From: Euborellia annulipes | Lineage: Eukaryota > Arthropoda > Insecta > Dermaptera > Anisolabididae | Reading direction: 5' to 3' | DNA length: 64,000 nucleotides | NCBI GenBank assembly: GCA_023213315.1 | Contig: JAKCPI010000839.1 | Location: 62,001-126,000, forward strand | In this document: in pieces, positions 42,684 through 53,335 of the stretch | How the letters are laid out: each line of letters starts with the position of its first letter | Position numbering within the stretch: the stretch's first letter is position 1 | Notes under the pieces: model-generated | What the model saw: the letters and a program-made list of their open reading frames with translations, nothing else | What the model was told of the DNA's origin: nothing | The model's database searches: none | Translations under genes and position numbers: made by a program

Positions 42684-42995
42684 AAATATTTATATACAGT
42701 AGGTGCTCTCTTTTACCCCACCTTCTAATCGATCAAAATTTAATTATCCCTACTATTCAAATCTCGCTTAATAGGGTGAATGGCATACTCAAATATTAAC
42801 AAAGTTTAAAAACTTTTAAATACGAATAAAAAGAGAGAGAGGATTGTTTGTTGCAACTGGCTTGATTGAAATCAAACTGATCTCTGCTCTAAGTTCTCTT
42901 TTCTCTTAGAGACAAAAATTCTCTTTAAATAAATAATAAAATCGACACACACACAAAAAAAAATAATTTATTAGGAAATCCTGAGTCGTAATACA

Positions 42996-44157
42996 AAGGT
43001 AGAAGTCTCGCTTCTTGTTCTAGAGATCATTAATTGGTAAGAAAGTTTAAGCGTGATAATTAGGGCTCGGATTTATAGGCACTAAAAATCTTTAAAATAG
43101 GCAGGCAACTAAGCACTAAAAATTATTAAAATAGGCACTTAAAAAGGCATTTATTGTAAAAATAGGCTCTTAAAAAGGCACTTAAAAGGCATTATTTAAG
43201 AAATAATATAAAAAAAAGTTAAAAAATTGATGTCTTATTTTTGGTCATCTGGTGTGAGTGGTCGCACAGCACACAATTTTTTCTTAATTTTTAAAAATTT
43301 ACATTAAAAATAAATTTTTTTTTGAAAAAAAAGTTTTTTTTTCAAATCTCGGGAGGGGGGGGGGGGGTAATTATTCCCTTTACCCTCCCCCTGAAATATT
43401 TTCTTGATAAATCAAAAAATTTTAAATTTAGGATATGTATAGCTCGTAAAAAATTGAAATTGTCTATTTGAACTTAAAATAGGCTCTAAAAAAGGCATTT
43501 ATAGATGAAATAGGCACTAAAACCCAGAATCGGCCAAAATAGGCATTATAGGCACTAACAAATGCCTCTTCTTTTATTCTGAATTTCATGAAACGTATAC
43601 ATATCATATTGGCCTAAATTTTAAGCCATAAACTAAAAAAAGGCAAATAGGGCGAAATCCGAGCCCTAGTGATAATCTTAAATAGAAAATAATATTTAAT
43701 ATTTTAATCGATCGTGAATAAATTTTTATCAATTTGGAATGAAATTATTTTAGCATCCTAGACTAGATTAGATTCCGCAGATTCGGTTCTTATTTATTCA
43801 AATTAATTTGTAGACACTGAATAAATTTTATTAATTTATTTAACTATGAGCTTTATAAAAAAATAAAAATAAAGAATAAAGTAGAATAATTCCGTCTGAG
43901 AAAAAAGTATTCTAATTCATTCTCTATTTTTTTTTTTTTTATAAAGCTTATAGTCAAATAAATTTATAAATTAATAAATTTTAAAAATTATTCAGTGTCT
44001 ACGAATTAATTTGAATAAATAAGAGAAGAATCTAATCTGGCCTAAGATGCTAAAATACGTAGTTTCATTCCTAAATGATCAAAATTGGAAATGAAATAAA
44101 ATATTAAATATTATTTTCTATTTATCCGGCTTAAACTCTCGTATGCCAACTAATGAA
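42996..44157. mobile_element. Large fold-back of inverted SINE-like units, interrupted by a hAT
   Basis: Inverted arms (left about 43018-43880, right about 43930-44157) share GTTTAAGC, AGAAAATAATATTTAATATT, the GTCTAC/GTAGAC region and ATAAAGCT near the loop. The arms include a GGCCTAAGATGC SINE-tail motif. The left arm is interrupted by the 608-bp hAT at 43061; the right arm is not, giving a local empty site. Confidence 0.75.
43061..43668. mobile_element. hAT-type element, 608 bp, exact 8-bp duplication
   Basis: The ends are TAGGGCTCGGATTT and its inverse AAATCCGAGCCCTA. The flanking octamer GTGATAAT is exact (43053-43060 and 43669-43676). The interior repeats AATAGGCAC/AAAGGCATTT units. 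It also contains a block starting TCTGGTGTGAGTGGTCGCAC and ending in G and C runs that is shared with the hAT at 53652. No transposase. Confidence 0.9.
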
Positions 44158-44339
44158 CTACATATATTATAATTATTTGTCTTAAATATTCAAAACGTAT
44201 TATATCTGCTTGAGTTTTATAGAAATTATAATTTTATTACATGAGATTTATCGTATTTAGATTGAGTAGTGTTGAGAGGGTCCTAAATTATTACTCGAAA
44301 AATTAAAATACATTTTTAATGTATAATATTGATTTTGAT

Positions 44340-44610
44340 TTTGGAGAATCCCACGTGTTGTACATCTGGAGTGTTGAGGGAACGAGTGTGTTTTTAATCT
44401 GACCCACCCCTTTTGCTTGCCATGTTAAGAGAATGCAAAGCTTTGATTCTAGTCAAGGGCAAAAGGGTGGCTCGATTTTTACCCTCACTCATTCTCTCTC
44501 TCCCTTCATCTTCTCTTTCGAGATAAATATGTAAACAAAGAAGTGGAGTAAACAAACAAGCAAACAACAGCAGCAGCCCAAATAGTTTGCTATCTTTTTC
44601 TTCTAAGAAT
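44340..44610. promoter_or_regulatory. Candidate noncoding element with forkhead-type sites
   Basis: A unique, less AT-rich island. GTAAACAAA and GTAAACAAACAAGCAAACAA occur at 44530-44566, a cluster of forkhead-like motifs. A CACGTG E-box lies near 44353 and CTTTGAT near 44441. No open frame. Confidence 0.3.
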
Positions 44611-44619
44611 CTATTTTGT

Positions 44620-45165
44620 ATAAAACGCTAAGAAAAAAAAAAGATTGGATAATGCACTTAAACAGGCGTATAATTTAGGACTTTTCGCAAATAAATAACA
44701 AATAATGAGAATAAAGATAAGAGATTGCAGAAATGTTACAGGACCCATAACCGATCGTCCGTTTGATTGCAATTATGGAACTTTTAAATTATAAAATTTT
44801 TATATTAAAAAAAATTGAGTAGGTCCTCTGGTCAAATGTTGTAACTTTTGGTAATTTCTTTTGGAGTAGATGTAAAATGATGATAAATAATAATTTTTTA
44901 TTCAATTAACTTGTAGAGTATGTTTATTACTTGTATCAGTGTTTAGTTAAATTAGAGCTTTTTAGAGTTTTTTGTATTAATGTTTTTGTATTGTTTTTTT
45001 TTTTTTTTTTGTATTTTGTACAATGTTAAATTGGCTCGATGCAGAGAGTTTCTGACTGTAGGTGTTGATGAATTATTATTATTTTTTAGAATTTTTGGCT
45101 TAGGCCATATAGACTTTAAACGATACACATATAAATATTATGATACAAATTATTCAGTCATATTT
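44620..45165. other. AT-rich spacer
   Basis: T run about 44995-45010. A 70-codon frame across it has no domain. No element is supported. Confidence 0.45.
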
Positions 45166-45169
45166 ATTT

Positions 45170-45290
45170 ACACCATTTGGCAAATGATTTAAATAAATAT
45201 TCATCAAACTGCCTAGGTTCAGAACCCACTCCCTTTAGCTTTTAGGTAATCTATATTCACATTTGTCAAACGCTCGACCAAGGCGTGTGA
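45170..45290 (-). mobile_element. SINE fragment (minus strand)
   Basis: On the minus strand GGGAGTGGGTTCTGAACC (B-box-like) is followed by TAGGCAGTTTGATGAA and TTTATTTAAATCATTTG, the order found in the SINE at 55461. Strongly diverged. Confidence 0.5.
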
Positions 45291-45299
45291 ATTATTAAA

Positions 45300-45670
45300 T
45301 TTATATTAGCTAACAATTTATTATAGACGAATTGTAAATGTCATCTTGATTTTTGTATTGTGTTTTCCTATTATTTTTCTATTAGGAAATTCAAATGCTA
45401 AATGGTCTAAATAAATTTGTCTTAACCCCCACATCTATCGTATTTAAATAATGAGTATCATATTGACTTTATATGGCCTAAGATGCTGAAAATATCTCCA
45501 AAAAACTCTAAATAAAATGTAATTGTAAATATTTTATACCTAGATGGTCTCTGACAACAGAAGAAAAATCCAAATTGTCTTAGATTCCGAAAAGTGTTTA
45601 AATATGGGAATATGTAGAAAGGAGCAGTATGGTTTTGTTGATAGTTATATCATAAAAGTTGTCCCATTGT
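45300..45670. other. AT-rich spacer with SINE-tail-like motifs
   Basis: ATGGTCTAAATAAATTTGTC and TGGCCTAAGATGCTGAAAAT resemble the 3' parts of the SINEs, in degraded form. Nothing more definite. Confidence 0.35.
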
Positions 45671-45687
45671 GGGTTTAGTATTAAATT

Positions 45688-46349
45688 AGTAGAAGTTAAA
45701 ATTTTGCTGGGAGAAATCGTTGAGGTAATGGATATGGAGAAAATATACACCAGCGAGTTGCTTTCCGCAATTAAAATAATTTATTCTGCAAATATTTCGG
45801 AATGCCTACGCAATCCATCTTCAGTGCGTCAAATTACACTTATGTGGAGCGTGTGTTAATGATAAAATTTTTTGTATGAGAAGCCATTCAACAATTAGGG
45901 TGAATTTTTTAATGTACATGTCACTGAGGGAAAAACTATACATGTAAGTATTTTATACAGGTGGTCAAATTCCTTTTTTGCAAAACAAATAGTTTATCCC
46001 AGTGACCGGTTTGACGCAAGCAAGGTTTATTACTTTATTAACAGTAATAAAACTTGCTTGCGTCAAACCGGTCACTGGGATAAACTATTTGTTTTGCAAA
46101 AAAGGAATTTGACCACCTGTATAAAATACTTACATGTATAGTTTTTCCCTCAGTGACATGTACATTAAAAAATTCACCCTAATTGTTGAATGGCTTCTCA
46201 TACAAAAAAATTTTATCATTAACACACGCTCCACATAAGTGTAATTTGACGCACTGAAGATGGATTGCGTAGGCATTCCGAAATATTTGCAGAATAAATT
46301 ATTTTAATTGTGGAAAGCAACTCGCTGGTGTATATTTTCTCCATATCCA
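45688..46349. mobile_element. Penelope-like fold-back: 627-bp palindrome plus 38-nt tail
   Basis: Arms of about 309 bp (45726-46034 and 46043-46352) are nearly identical around an 8-base loop. A 38-nt unpaired tail lies at the left (45688-45725). TTAGTATTAAATT flanks both sides (45675-45687 and 46350-46362; the last bases overlap the arm end). Each arm carries a hammerhead relic. Differences between arms (for example CGCAATT/CACAATT and a T-run indel) argue against an assembly fold-back. The 66-codon frame in it is not a gene. Confidence 0.85.
46249..46290 (+). ncRNA. Hammerhead-like relic in palindrome (mirrored on the other arm)
   Basis: CTGAAGA (46254-46260), then a long stem II GGATTGC/GCATTCC with one mismatch, then GAAAT. 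CTGAAGA and GAAAT replace CTGATGA and GAAAC, so catalysis is unlikely. The same motif lies on the minus strand of the left arm at about 45788-45828. Confidence 0.5.
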
Positions 46350-46364
46350 TTAGTATTAAATTTT

Positions 46365-47035
46365 CAAAAAATTAGCCAATTATTAAATATAATTTATAGA
46401 GTAATGGGAGTGATAAATTAGTAGAAGATTCATAAAAATATGAATTTTTTTTAAAAATTTACTATTTTTTTTAAACTAATAAATAACTCTTTTCTTTGTT
46501 CTTCTCTTTCTTCTTTGCATGATAATTACCACAATTAATCTTGTGTGAAAACGAAATTTTTTTTTTTTTCTTGAGTAGAATCAATTTCTTTTTAAATGGT
46601 TTTTGCAAACATTTTGAGACGGTTTGAACTTATCTCTTAAATCTCATATCACATTTGAGGTTCAATTGAATAAATTAGTTTTAGTCCAGGGAGAAAGAGA
46701 GAGGGGAATTTCAGAATCCTCAGTTTTAAATGGCCTCTTACGAAGAGAGAGCCTTTTGTCTCAATGATCCAACTTTATTTTAAAATAACCATTAAAATAA
46801 ATTTTTTTTACACTCAAATGAGTTTATACTATAAGAACATCTTATGAAATTAATGGGATGGAAAATTCATATATAGTCCTTATATTATATATTCTTCAAA
46901 AATATTAAATAAATAAATAAAACAAAAAATTATCAATCAATCCAAATACGATCATAAACACCTCGAATTTGATAAAAATAAATTTTTTTATCATATATAT
47001 TTAAATTCGCATTTTAAATTTAGACGATATAAATC
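46365..47035. other. AT-rich spacer
   Basis: T and A runs only; no supported features. Confidence 0.5.
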
Positions 47036-47039
47036 TTAA

Positions 47040-47550
47040 CTTATTCTATTCAATGAGCAAAGCACATTTATTTACTTGTTTGTTTGTAAGCCCATCAGTT
47101 TTCGAAAACTACTTTAATGATTTTTTTCGGTATGAATATGAAATTGTTAGGTCTCGAGTTTGGGAAAATTCGAGTACTAATAGTTTACTGATGTACTTTT
47201 TTTAGTTTTTCCACTTTTTTCGAGATTCCATTCAGCGATTTCTTTAAAATTTTAAATATTTTCTATTTTTGGTATACAAAACACAAACACAAAACGTCAG
47301 GTCTTGTCTTTGGGAAACTTCGAGTAGGCCTACTACTATTTTACTGATGTACATTTCTAGTATTTTCCACTTTTCTAGAAATTTATTTTAAAGATTTCTT
47401 TCAAATATTAAATATTTTCTATTTGTTGTATACAAATCAAATTGCGCTAGGTCAGGTTTTTGGGAAACTTCAAGTACTAGTACTTTACTGATGTACTTTT
47501 TTATCAAAAGAAAAAAACACCGAGCTCCAGCTCGGTCATCCCGTAACTTT
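47040..47550 (+). mobile_element. Helitron relic with internal ~150-bp repeats
   Basis: The left part has TTTGTAAGCCCATCAG and CGAAAACTACTTTAATGATT, similar to Helitron 5' segments. A unit with TTTACTGATGTAC and a GGGAAACTTCGAGTA variant repeats at about 47187, 47338 and 47488. The right end is the hairpin CCGAGCTCCAGCTCGG followed by TCATCCCGTAA where CTAG would be expected. A further fragment of the left part lies at 62906-62985. Confidence 0.55.
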
Positions 47551-47715
47551 TATATGATCTAAGATACAAAAGTAAAAAAAAAAAACTATGCGGTTCTCGA
47601 AGCTACATCTAGCAGTAAAATTCCCACTCCCTTCAAAAAAAGGTAGATCTCTTCCAATATGAATTCAAAAAAGTCGAAGATGGCCAACCTTGGTATAGAG
47701 TATGATTACAAATTA

Positions 47716-47767
47716 AATACTTTCTCTCTCTATATATATTAACATATATAGAGGTAAGAGAAAGTAA
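47716..47767 (+). mobile_element. Family A 3'-end fragment
   Basis: AATACTTTCTCTCTCTATAT, TTAACATATATAGAGG, TAAGAGAAAGTAAAAA: the terminal hairpin of Family A without the rest. Confidence 0.7.
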
Positions 47768-47828
47768 AAATCAAAGAATCAAAGAAATCAATCAAAGAAA
47801 TATTGAGTTTTAATAATGTTATTGCAGA

Positions 47829-47865
47829 CTAGCCGCCTCCAGCGGATTCCGCGCCTAGGAAGATA
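47829..47865 (-). mobile_element. Helitron 3'-end-like sequence (minus strand)
   Basis: On the minus strand GGCGCGGAATCCGCTGGAG is followed by GCGGCTAG and host T. CCGC/GCGG form a small hairpin just before CTAG, as in Helitron ends. The 5' end was not located, so only this terminus is claimed. Confidence 0.4.
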
Positions 47866-47869
47866 TGGA

Positions 47870-48465
47870 AGTCTCATAGAAAGTGAGATAGGGAGATATG
47901 TGGTTGGTTGTTAGAAAAACAAATATAAAAGCACTGCAAATAATCTGACAAATTAGAGTTTTTTTTACTATGCCCTGCAAATAAAAGTGTTAACGTGAAG
48001 AGATCATTTTTAACCATAAACTTCATCACACAGCTTTTATAAATATGAGTTTCATGATATGTAAAGTTGTCCGAGATTTGAATAAATTAATCTCCAAATA
48101 AGAATTGAATGTATTAAATACTAGCATTTGGGTTGATAAAAAAATTAAAATATAGAGGTACGAGAAAGTAAAAAATGGGAAATAAATCCGAGAAGATTGC
48201 GCCACTTCTTTTGAGTTCAATACGGCATTAGAGAGATTGAAGTAAAGAGCTCCGCCAAACAAGAGTATGAGTAGGCCGTAAGGCGTTCAATGTAGAGCAT
48301 AAAACCCAGGCTGGTAGTGAAGTCAGGTGTTAAGTGAAAGTGTAGAATGATGGAGGGAGATCCTAAAAGCTTGCATTGTAAATCTTACAATTAGCGATTT
48401 TTGAAAGTAATACAATCAAGGCAAATTTTTCCAGATTATATCTTCTATGGAAACAAAAGTTTTTC
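47870..48465. other. AT-rich spacer
   Basis: Contains a degraded Family A terminus (TATAGAGGTACGAGAAAGTA at about 48152). A 78-codon frame on the minus strand has no domain. Confidence 0.4.
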
Positions 48466-48488
48466 TTAAAAATAGAGAATTATATTGT

Positions 48489-48722
48489 CTTCTTCTTCTT
48501 TTTTCTTTGCCCTTATTATTTCCGCGGTGAAGGGTCGGCGGTAAAGGGACATGCGGAATGGGATTTTTGCGACAGGAAGAAATAGAACAGGTCGGCCCTT
48601 CGCACGGTCTAACGCCTGTTAAAAATATAGAAGGAAGGGAGAGTAGAAGGACTGCAAGTCCCAGTTCGGGTAGCTCGTGGTCGCCATCTACGTACCCACA
48701 AGATGTGGGCCCCTGAGCAATA
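48489..48722 (-). mobile_element. SINE-like retroposon family B, copy 2, 21-bp target duplication
   Basis: The minus-strand unit begins GCTCAGGGGCCCACATCTTG and runs through GATGGCGACCACGAGCTACC to an AAGAAAAAAGAAGAAG tail. It is collinear with 36901-37130. The target duplication of 21 bp (AAAAATAGAGAATTATATTG plus T) is exact at 48468-48488 and 48723-48743. The tail is at the left, as expected for a minus-strand insertion. Confidence 0.9.
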
Positions 48723-48743
48723 AAAAATAGAGAATTATATTGT

Positions 48744-50170
48744 GATTTTAGTTAATATTGACAAACCGGAGGTTGATCTTTTTAGTTTTCTGACTTGTGA
48801 TAGTTTAGATGGATTATTTTTCTTATCTAAATATAGAAAAAAAATCACCTTCTTCAAAATAAACCCTGATAGTTGATTTCATTTCATTGTAAGATCTATT
48901 TCTGTTCACTTGTTGTGTGGTCTTTCTTTGTAAATAAATCAAGTGGACCTATCAAGCCCATTTTTAATGGAATCTGTTTTGTGATGGTTCTTTTATGAGA
49001 ATCTATCAATGAAACGTTTTCTTCCCAACAAAATTTTTTTCATTCTACTTGTTCTAAACGAAAAAAATCGATAAAAAAATTTGATGATTTTTATTTATTT
49101 AGCAGCATTTGATTTACTAATTTAAAATTTTCAAAATTAATCTTAAAATTTTTAATTATTTCTGACAAAAAAAAAAATGTTTTACAATTACAGATGTTAT
49201 TTTAATCTGATTCCATTTGTCTAATGATTTTCAGATTATTTAATCATTGCAATATCCATTATGGGCATGAATGTTGCTAGTTTCTCTAAGTTTGCGGAGT
49301 TTAGCTTTAATCAGAAATACTTAAGAGAAAGTACTTTGTTAACACAATGGTTTAGAAGGATTGCTTCTCTCTCTCTCGCCATTTCTAAATAAATACAGTA
49401 TATATGGAATAGTAACTAATTTGCTATTTTATTCAACAACAATTGTTAATTTTCAGTTAACTCTAACAAAACAAAATTTTTGTGGTTTATTAAAGAAACA
49501 GTCATATAAAGTGCTTGTTTATTTTCTGTCCTTCCATCTGTCTTTCTGTTTTCTGATTAAAACAACAACAAAAACCTCTAGACTTTGAAGCATGAAATTC
49601 GGAAGATCAAACTTTCGTATCTTCTAATTGTTAATTTAAACTTAATTTTGTAAATTCAAAATTAAAATTGATTTGTTTGTAGATGGCCGTAAGGATGATC
49701 AATTTAATTATAAGTACCGTCGGCCAAAAAATAAATACTTTTGCGTATTTTCCGCAAATAAATTTAAATAATTAAATTGATTTTTAAATAATAAAAAAAA
49801 AAATTAATTTGAAAAGAGATCTTGCTTTGAAATTTTTTTAAAACTTAAGTCAGATAATATATTAAGTATTAGATACTTATAAAGTTAAATTGACAGGATG
49901 TGGTTACATCTGTTGACATTATAAATAATTATATCAACGAATGTATGTTTCACTTTCGCCTAATCTTTCAAAATAATTGGATTGAATGAATATTAAAGGA
50001 CTTAAATAAATAAAGCGGATATTAATATTATTTCATCTCAGGGATGACTATGAGATCTTTGTTTTTTATTCATGAACAATGAGACACATAAATTCGTTTT
50101 TTCTTGTAAAGTGTTAAAAATGCACACAAAAAGACAAAAACATTAATGAAATTTTCGATAAATTTCTCTA
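48744..50170. other. AT-rich spacer
   Basis: No supported gene or element. Frames up to 75 codons lack domains. Confidence 0.5.
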
Positions 50171-50177
50171 AAATTTA

Positions 50178-50556
50178 CTTAGGCAGAATGCACACTAAGT
50201 GAGCAAAAACGTTTTCGAACAAAACATTTTTGACTAATTGTACCTAAAACTGTTTTTTCAATGCTTTTCTATGGGTCAACGCACGCCAAGAGGCAAAATA
50301 CAATTGAACATAATTCGACATCATTGAACAAAATGTTTTGTCATTGAACGTTTTGCTCGGTGTGCGTTGGCATTGAGCAAAACGTTTTGCTCTTGGACAT
50401 AACGTTTGGTCCGAAAACGTTTTTGATCAGTGTGAATTGGCAGAGAAAATATTTTGTAATTGAGCGTTTTGCTCAATCGGTGTGCGTTGGCATTGAGCAA
50501 AACGTTTTGTCCGAAAACGTTTTGTTCAATTGGTGTGCGTTCATGTTCAGCCTTAG
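50178..50556. mobile_element. Family D TIR element with AAAACGTTTT subterminal repeats
   Basis: The ends TTAGGCAGAATGCACAC and, on the minus strand, CTAAGGCTGAACATGAACGC are related inverted repeats. The interior has many copies of the palindrome AAAACGTTTT and of GTGTGCGTTGGCATTGAGCA. Repeated subterminal motifs are typical transposase-binding sites. The target duplication is unclear. Overlapping frames on both strands are repeat artefacts. A single-end fragment lies at 25459. Confidence 0.7.
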
Positions 50557-50681
50557 AGTGGAAATCAACAAATGAAAATCTAGGAAAACTTTGAAAAACT
50601 AACATTTACATACACATCAGTCTTCTAGGCAACTCAGACCATATAAAACTTTTTACGATACTTATATTTAATAATATATCT

Positions 50682-50810
50682 ATTGGGGATCCAGGCATAT
50701 TTATTTAAGCCATTTGGTATCCAAAGTAAAATCATCGGTCTGCCCGGATCCGAACCCGCAACCCTTGGTATAGAAGGCCAGCACACTACCAACTACACCA
50801 CGGCCCGAGC
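50682..50810 (-). mobile_element. tRNA-derived SINE head (minus strand), well preserved
   Basis: On the minus strand GCTCGGGCCGTGGTGTAGTT (A box), GGTAGTGTGCTGGCC, then GGGTTGCGGGTTCGGATCCG (B box), GGGCAGACCGATGATTT and TGGATACCAAATGGC. The tRNA-like part is contiguous here, giving the intact form of the SINE split at 16772. No target duplication was seen. Confidence 0.75.
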
Positions 50811-50819
50811 CAACCTTTC

Positions 50820-51745
50820 GTTTAGTTTAAGCTGGTATATGTTTATTTATTTATTTATTTATCTCTTGGCTTAGTCTGAGCCATGAGACTAAAACGATAC
50901 AACAATTTGTAAATACATAATACATATCAAAATACATAAATATACAACATTTTTATGGGCTGGTTATTAACAATTGTCTTGTCAACAATGTATTTTCTAT
51001 ATCTTGCTTTACAAAACCCCTCTCTACCACTAATCTTATATTTATTTCTTCCCATACCCTTTCATTATTCAAATAAGAGATAAAAAAAAAATAGTAGATA
51101 TTTTTATTTCCACTTTATCATTTGATACATCATTAAGTGCCAGAATATCATCACTACCTGACATATTATACTTGTGTTTCATATATATATACAAGATTAT
51201 TTTACAACAAACTCTAATGATAATAATTACTCAAGCTCAGCTATAATACAAATTATAATAATTAATTTAAATTCTGTCATCAAAGTTTGAGAGCGTATCA
51301 AAGTTTGTTAGGGGCGAACGGAATGGTTGGATGTCAACACCTATAGCCACCACCAACTACCACCACCATCTTCTCAGTTTAAGTCATGTCATCCTGAAGT
51401 TGACATTACTGGTAGAACTAACTAGAATAATAATATGAGTAGCGACAACCTTCTAGGTCGAGTAAACAAAAAAATTCTGTTGTTTTTCAACGAAAAAAAA
51501 AAAAAATTCTTGAAGACATGAAAGAAAAATATTTAATAATTAAAAGAAACAAAAGTCGGTGAGTGATGAACGTGATAGGGAAAATCAATTTATCTTTTTA
51601 TTATAGCCCTTTCAGTATAAAAAATTATCAAATGAATACAAAATCAAATTATTATAATATTAATATCATCAAAATCAAAAGCATACTTGAATGAAAAAAT
51701 GAATTAAAAAGTCAAGTATCGTCAAAACTATTATAGCTGTAATAT
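50820..51745. other. AT-rich spacer
   Basis: A TTTA run near 50838-50862. 51290-51440 is more balanced and unmatched. Nothing else supported. Confidence 0.45.
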
Positions 51746-51750
51746 AATAT

Positions 51751-52601
51751 GGTGTGACTGGTCGCACAGCAAACAACTTTCTCTTATCCTTCGGCAAGAG
51801 AAAGTTGTGTATTATGCTTGTGACACCAATTTTTGTGACGAGATATATTTAGTTTCATAGCACCTTAGTTCCAAACTTCCCCACTTGGAAGTAAAAAAGA
51901 AAAAATCTGAAATATTAGTAAAGTGTGCTTGAGGGCAAAATGAGAATATACATTTTAAAGAGGATCTAAAAAATAATTGATTTATTAATTTCAATCAAAA
52001 TTGTTAGAGCCAATTTTGAGAAAATCGAAAAAAAAAACTGAAAAACTAAATCAGTAAAATACTATTACAGTGTTATTTACTAACAATGTTCGTTTTTATA
52101 TAATGTTTTTTCTAGACTATAATTTTTATAGGTACTGTTTTTTTTTTTTTTTTTTTTTTTTTTGAAACTATATATTTTTGTAATAGGTTTTTATTGTACT
52201 TATATTGTTGTATTATTGTATTTAATTTTTTTTTCTTTTTGTTATACAAATTTTGTAAAATATATTTTGTAACGACTTTTAGCCCAATGGCGGTAAGCCA
52301 AAGGGGCAGAATAAAAAAAAAATAAAATAAAATACTATTATTACTTTTTGGCTGATTTTGTTCAAAAGGTTATTTTGAGAGTCCGGGAGGGTACCTAGCT
52401 TAAATATAAAATTTCAATACCTTCATGCTTAAAATCGTTACACACGCACACAGACAGACAGACCAATTTGCGGGGTCCACTTTTGTGGACTCAGGAAAAC
52501 ATGACAGATATCCATCAAAATCTCGACATCGAATTTTTGACATAATCGCAACACTTTCTCTCTATATATTATTACATATATAAACAAGAGAAATTAAAAT
52601 T
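51751..52601 (+). mobile_element. Family A copy interrupted by a LINE 3' end
   Basis: 5' hairpin GGTGTGACTGGTCGCACAGC through GTTGTGTATTATGC and GACACCA, then ATGAGAATATACATTTTAAA, a LINE piece (52068-52327), TACCTAGCTTAAATATAAAA, a CAGA tract, TCGACATCGAATTTTTGAC and a diverged 3' hairpin. Longest copy including its insertion. Confidence 0.8.
52068..52327 (+). mobile_element. 5'-truncated LINE 3' end with 13-bp target duplication
   Basis: It ends GCCCAATGGCGGTAAGCC, AAAGGGGCAGAATAAA and an A/T-rich tail of TAAAA units, the style of invertebrate LINE 3' UTRs. TAAAATACTATTA flanks it exactly (52055-52067 and 52328-52340). No reverse-transcriptase sequence is included. A long T run (52138-52163) lies inside. 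Confidence 0.75.
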
Positions 52602-52854
52602 AATAATAATAATTTATTTTTTTGTTATATTTTATTCTAAATACTAAAAGTAAACCAAATAAATTGTTCTTAATGAAGATAAAAGAAAACAAAGGAACAA
52701 AAAAAAGTCCGGTTACTTCATAAAAATTGTATGAAGATAATCTGTTTCGGGTCGTCAATTAATTAAATGCTAAATTAAATATTATGTGATAATTTAGGTA
52801 ACTTGAAAGAATAGAAAAAAAAATTGGTTGAAATAATCGGAATGAATGGGTGTT

Positions 52855-53065
52855 TGTAAGTCAGCGCAGTGCATCGAGCGCCAATTAGCCTCGGCAGCGC
52901 CATTAATTAGCGCAAAAAGTCTCGAGAGCGATTAATGGCTGAATTAAAAGGCAAGCGGATGCAAAACTTTCTATATACATTTTCCCTCCCGCTAATTTGC
53001 TTCATTTATTTAACCTATCAATCACCCCAAAAGGGGTCGCAAACGCAGTCCATGAATTAACTAAT
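52855..53065. promoter_or_regulatory. Candidate enhancer-like island with homeodomain sites
   Basis: A unique island. GCGCCAATTAGCC, GCGCCATTAATTAGCGC, GCGATTAATGGC and CGCTAATTTGC occur within about 130 bases, each a TAATTA/TAATGG-type core with GC-rich flanks. There is no open frame. The density of such sites is unlike the surrounding DNA. Conservation cannot be tested here. Confidence 0.45.
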
Positions 53066-53069
53066 ATGA

Positions 53070-53320
53070 TGACTTTATAGTGATCTCTCTCAGGGAAAAT
53101 TCATCAATTTATTAAACGATTAAATACAGTAAGCCAAATATCATTTTAAGAATATTAGATCATATTACAATGCAATTCAGCTAACTAGACATTTAAGAGG
53201 TTTTTTGCTGGGTTTTTGGAGGAGATAGTAGTGAACATCAGTGACTAAATATTAAAAAAAATAAGGTAAAGATTGAAATAACTCGTATAAGAATAGTAAA
53301 GTAAAAAAAAATTCTAATTA
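53070..53320. other. AT-rich spacer
   Basis: No supported features. Confidence 0.5.
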
Positions 53321-53335
53321 TTAATAGGGGTATAT

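Noticed and set aside
50321..50605. 94-codon frame with repeated RTKR/NANAHR-like pieces
   Set aside because: Opposite-strand frames exist over the same sequence and the repeats are the translated AAAACGTTTT element; not a repeat protein.
50682..50810. Genuine tRNA gene
   Set aside because: A and B boxes are good, but acceptor pairing fails and the sequence continues collinearly with the SINE body.
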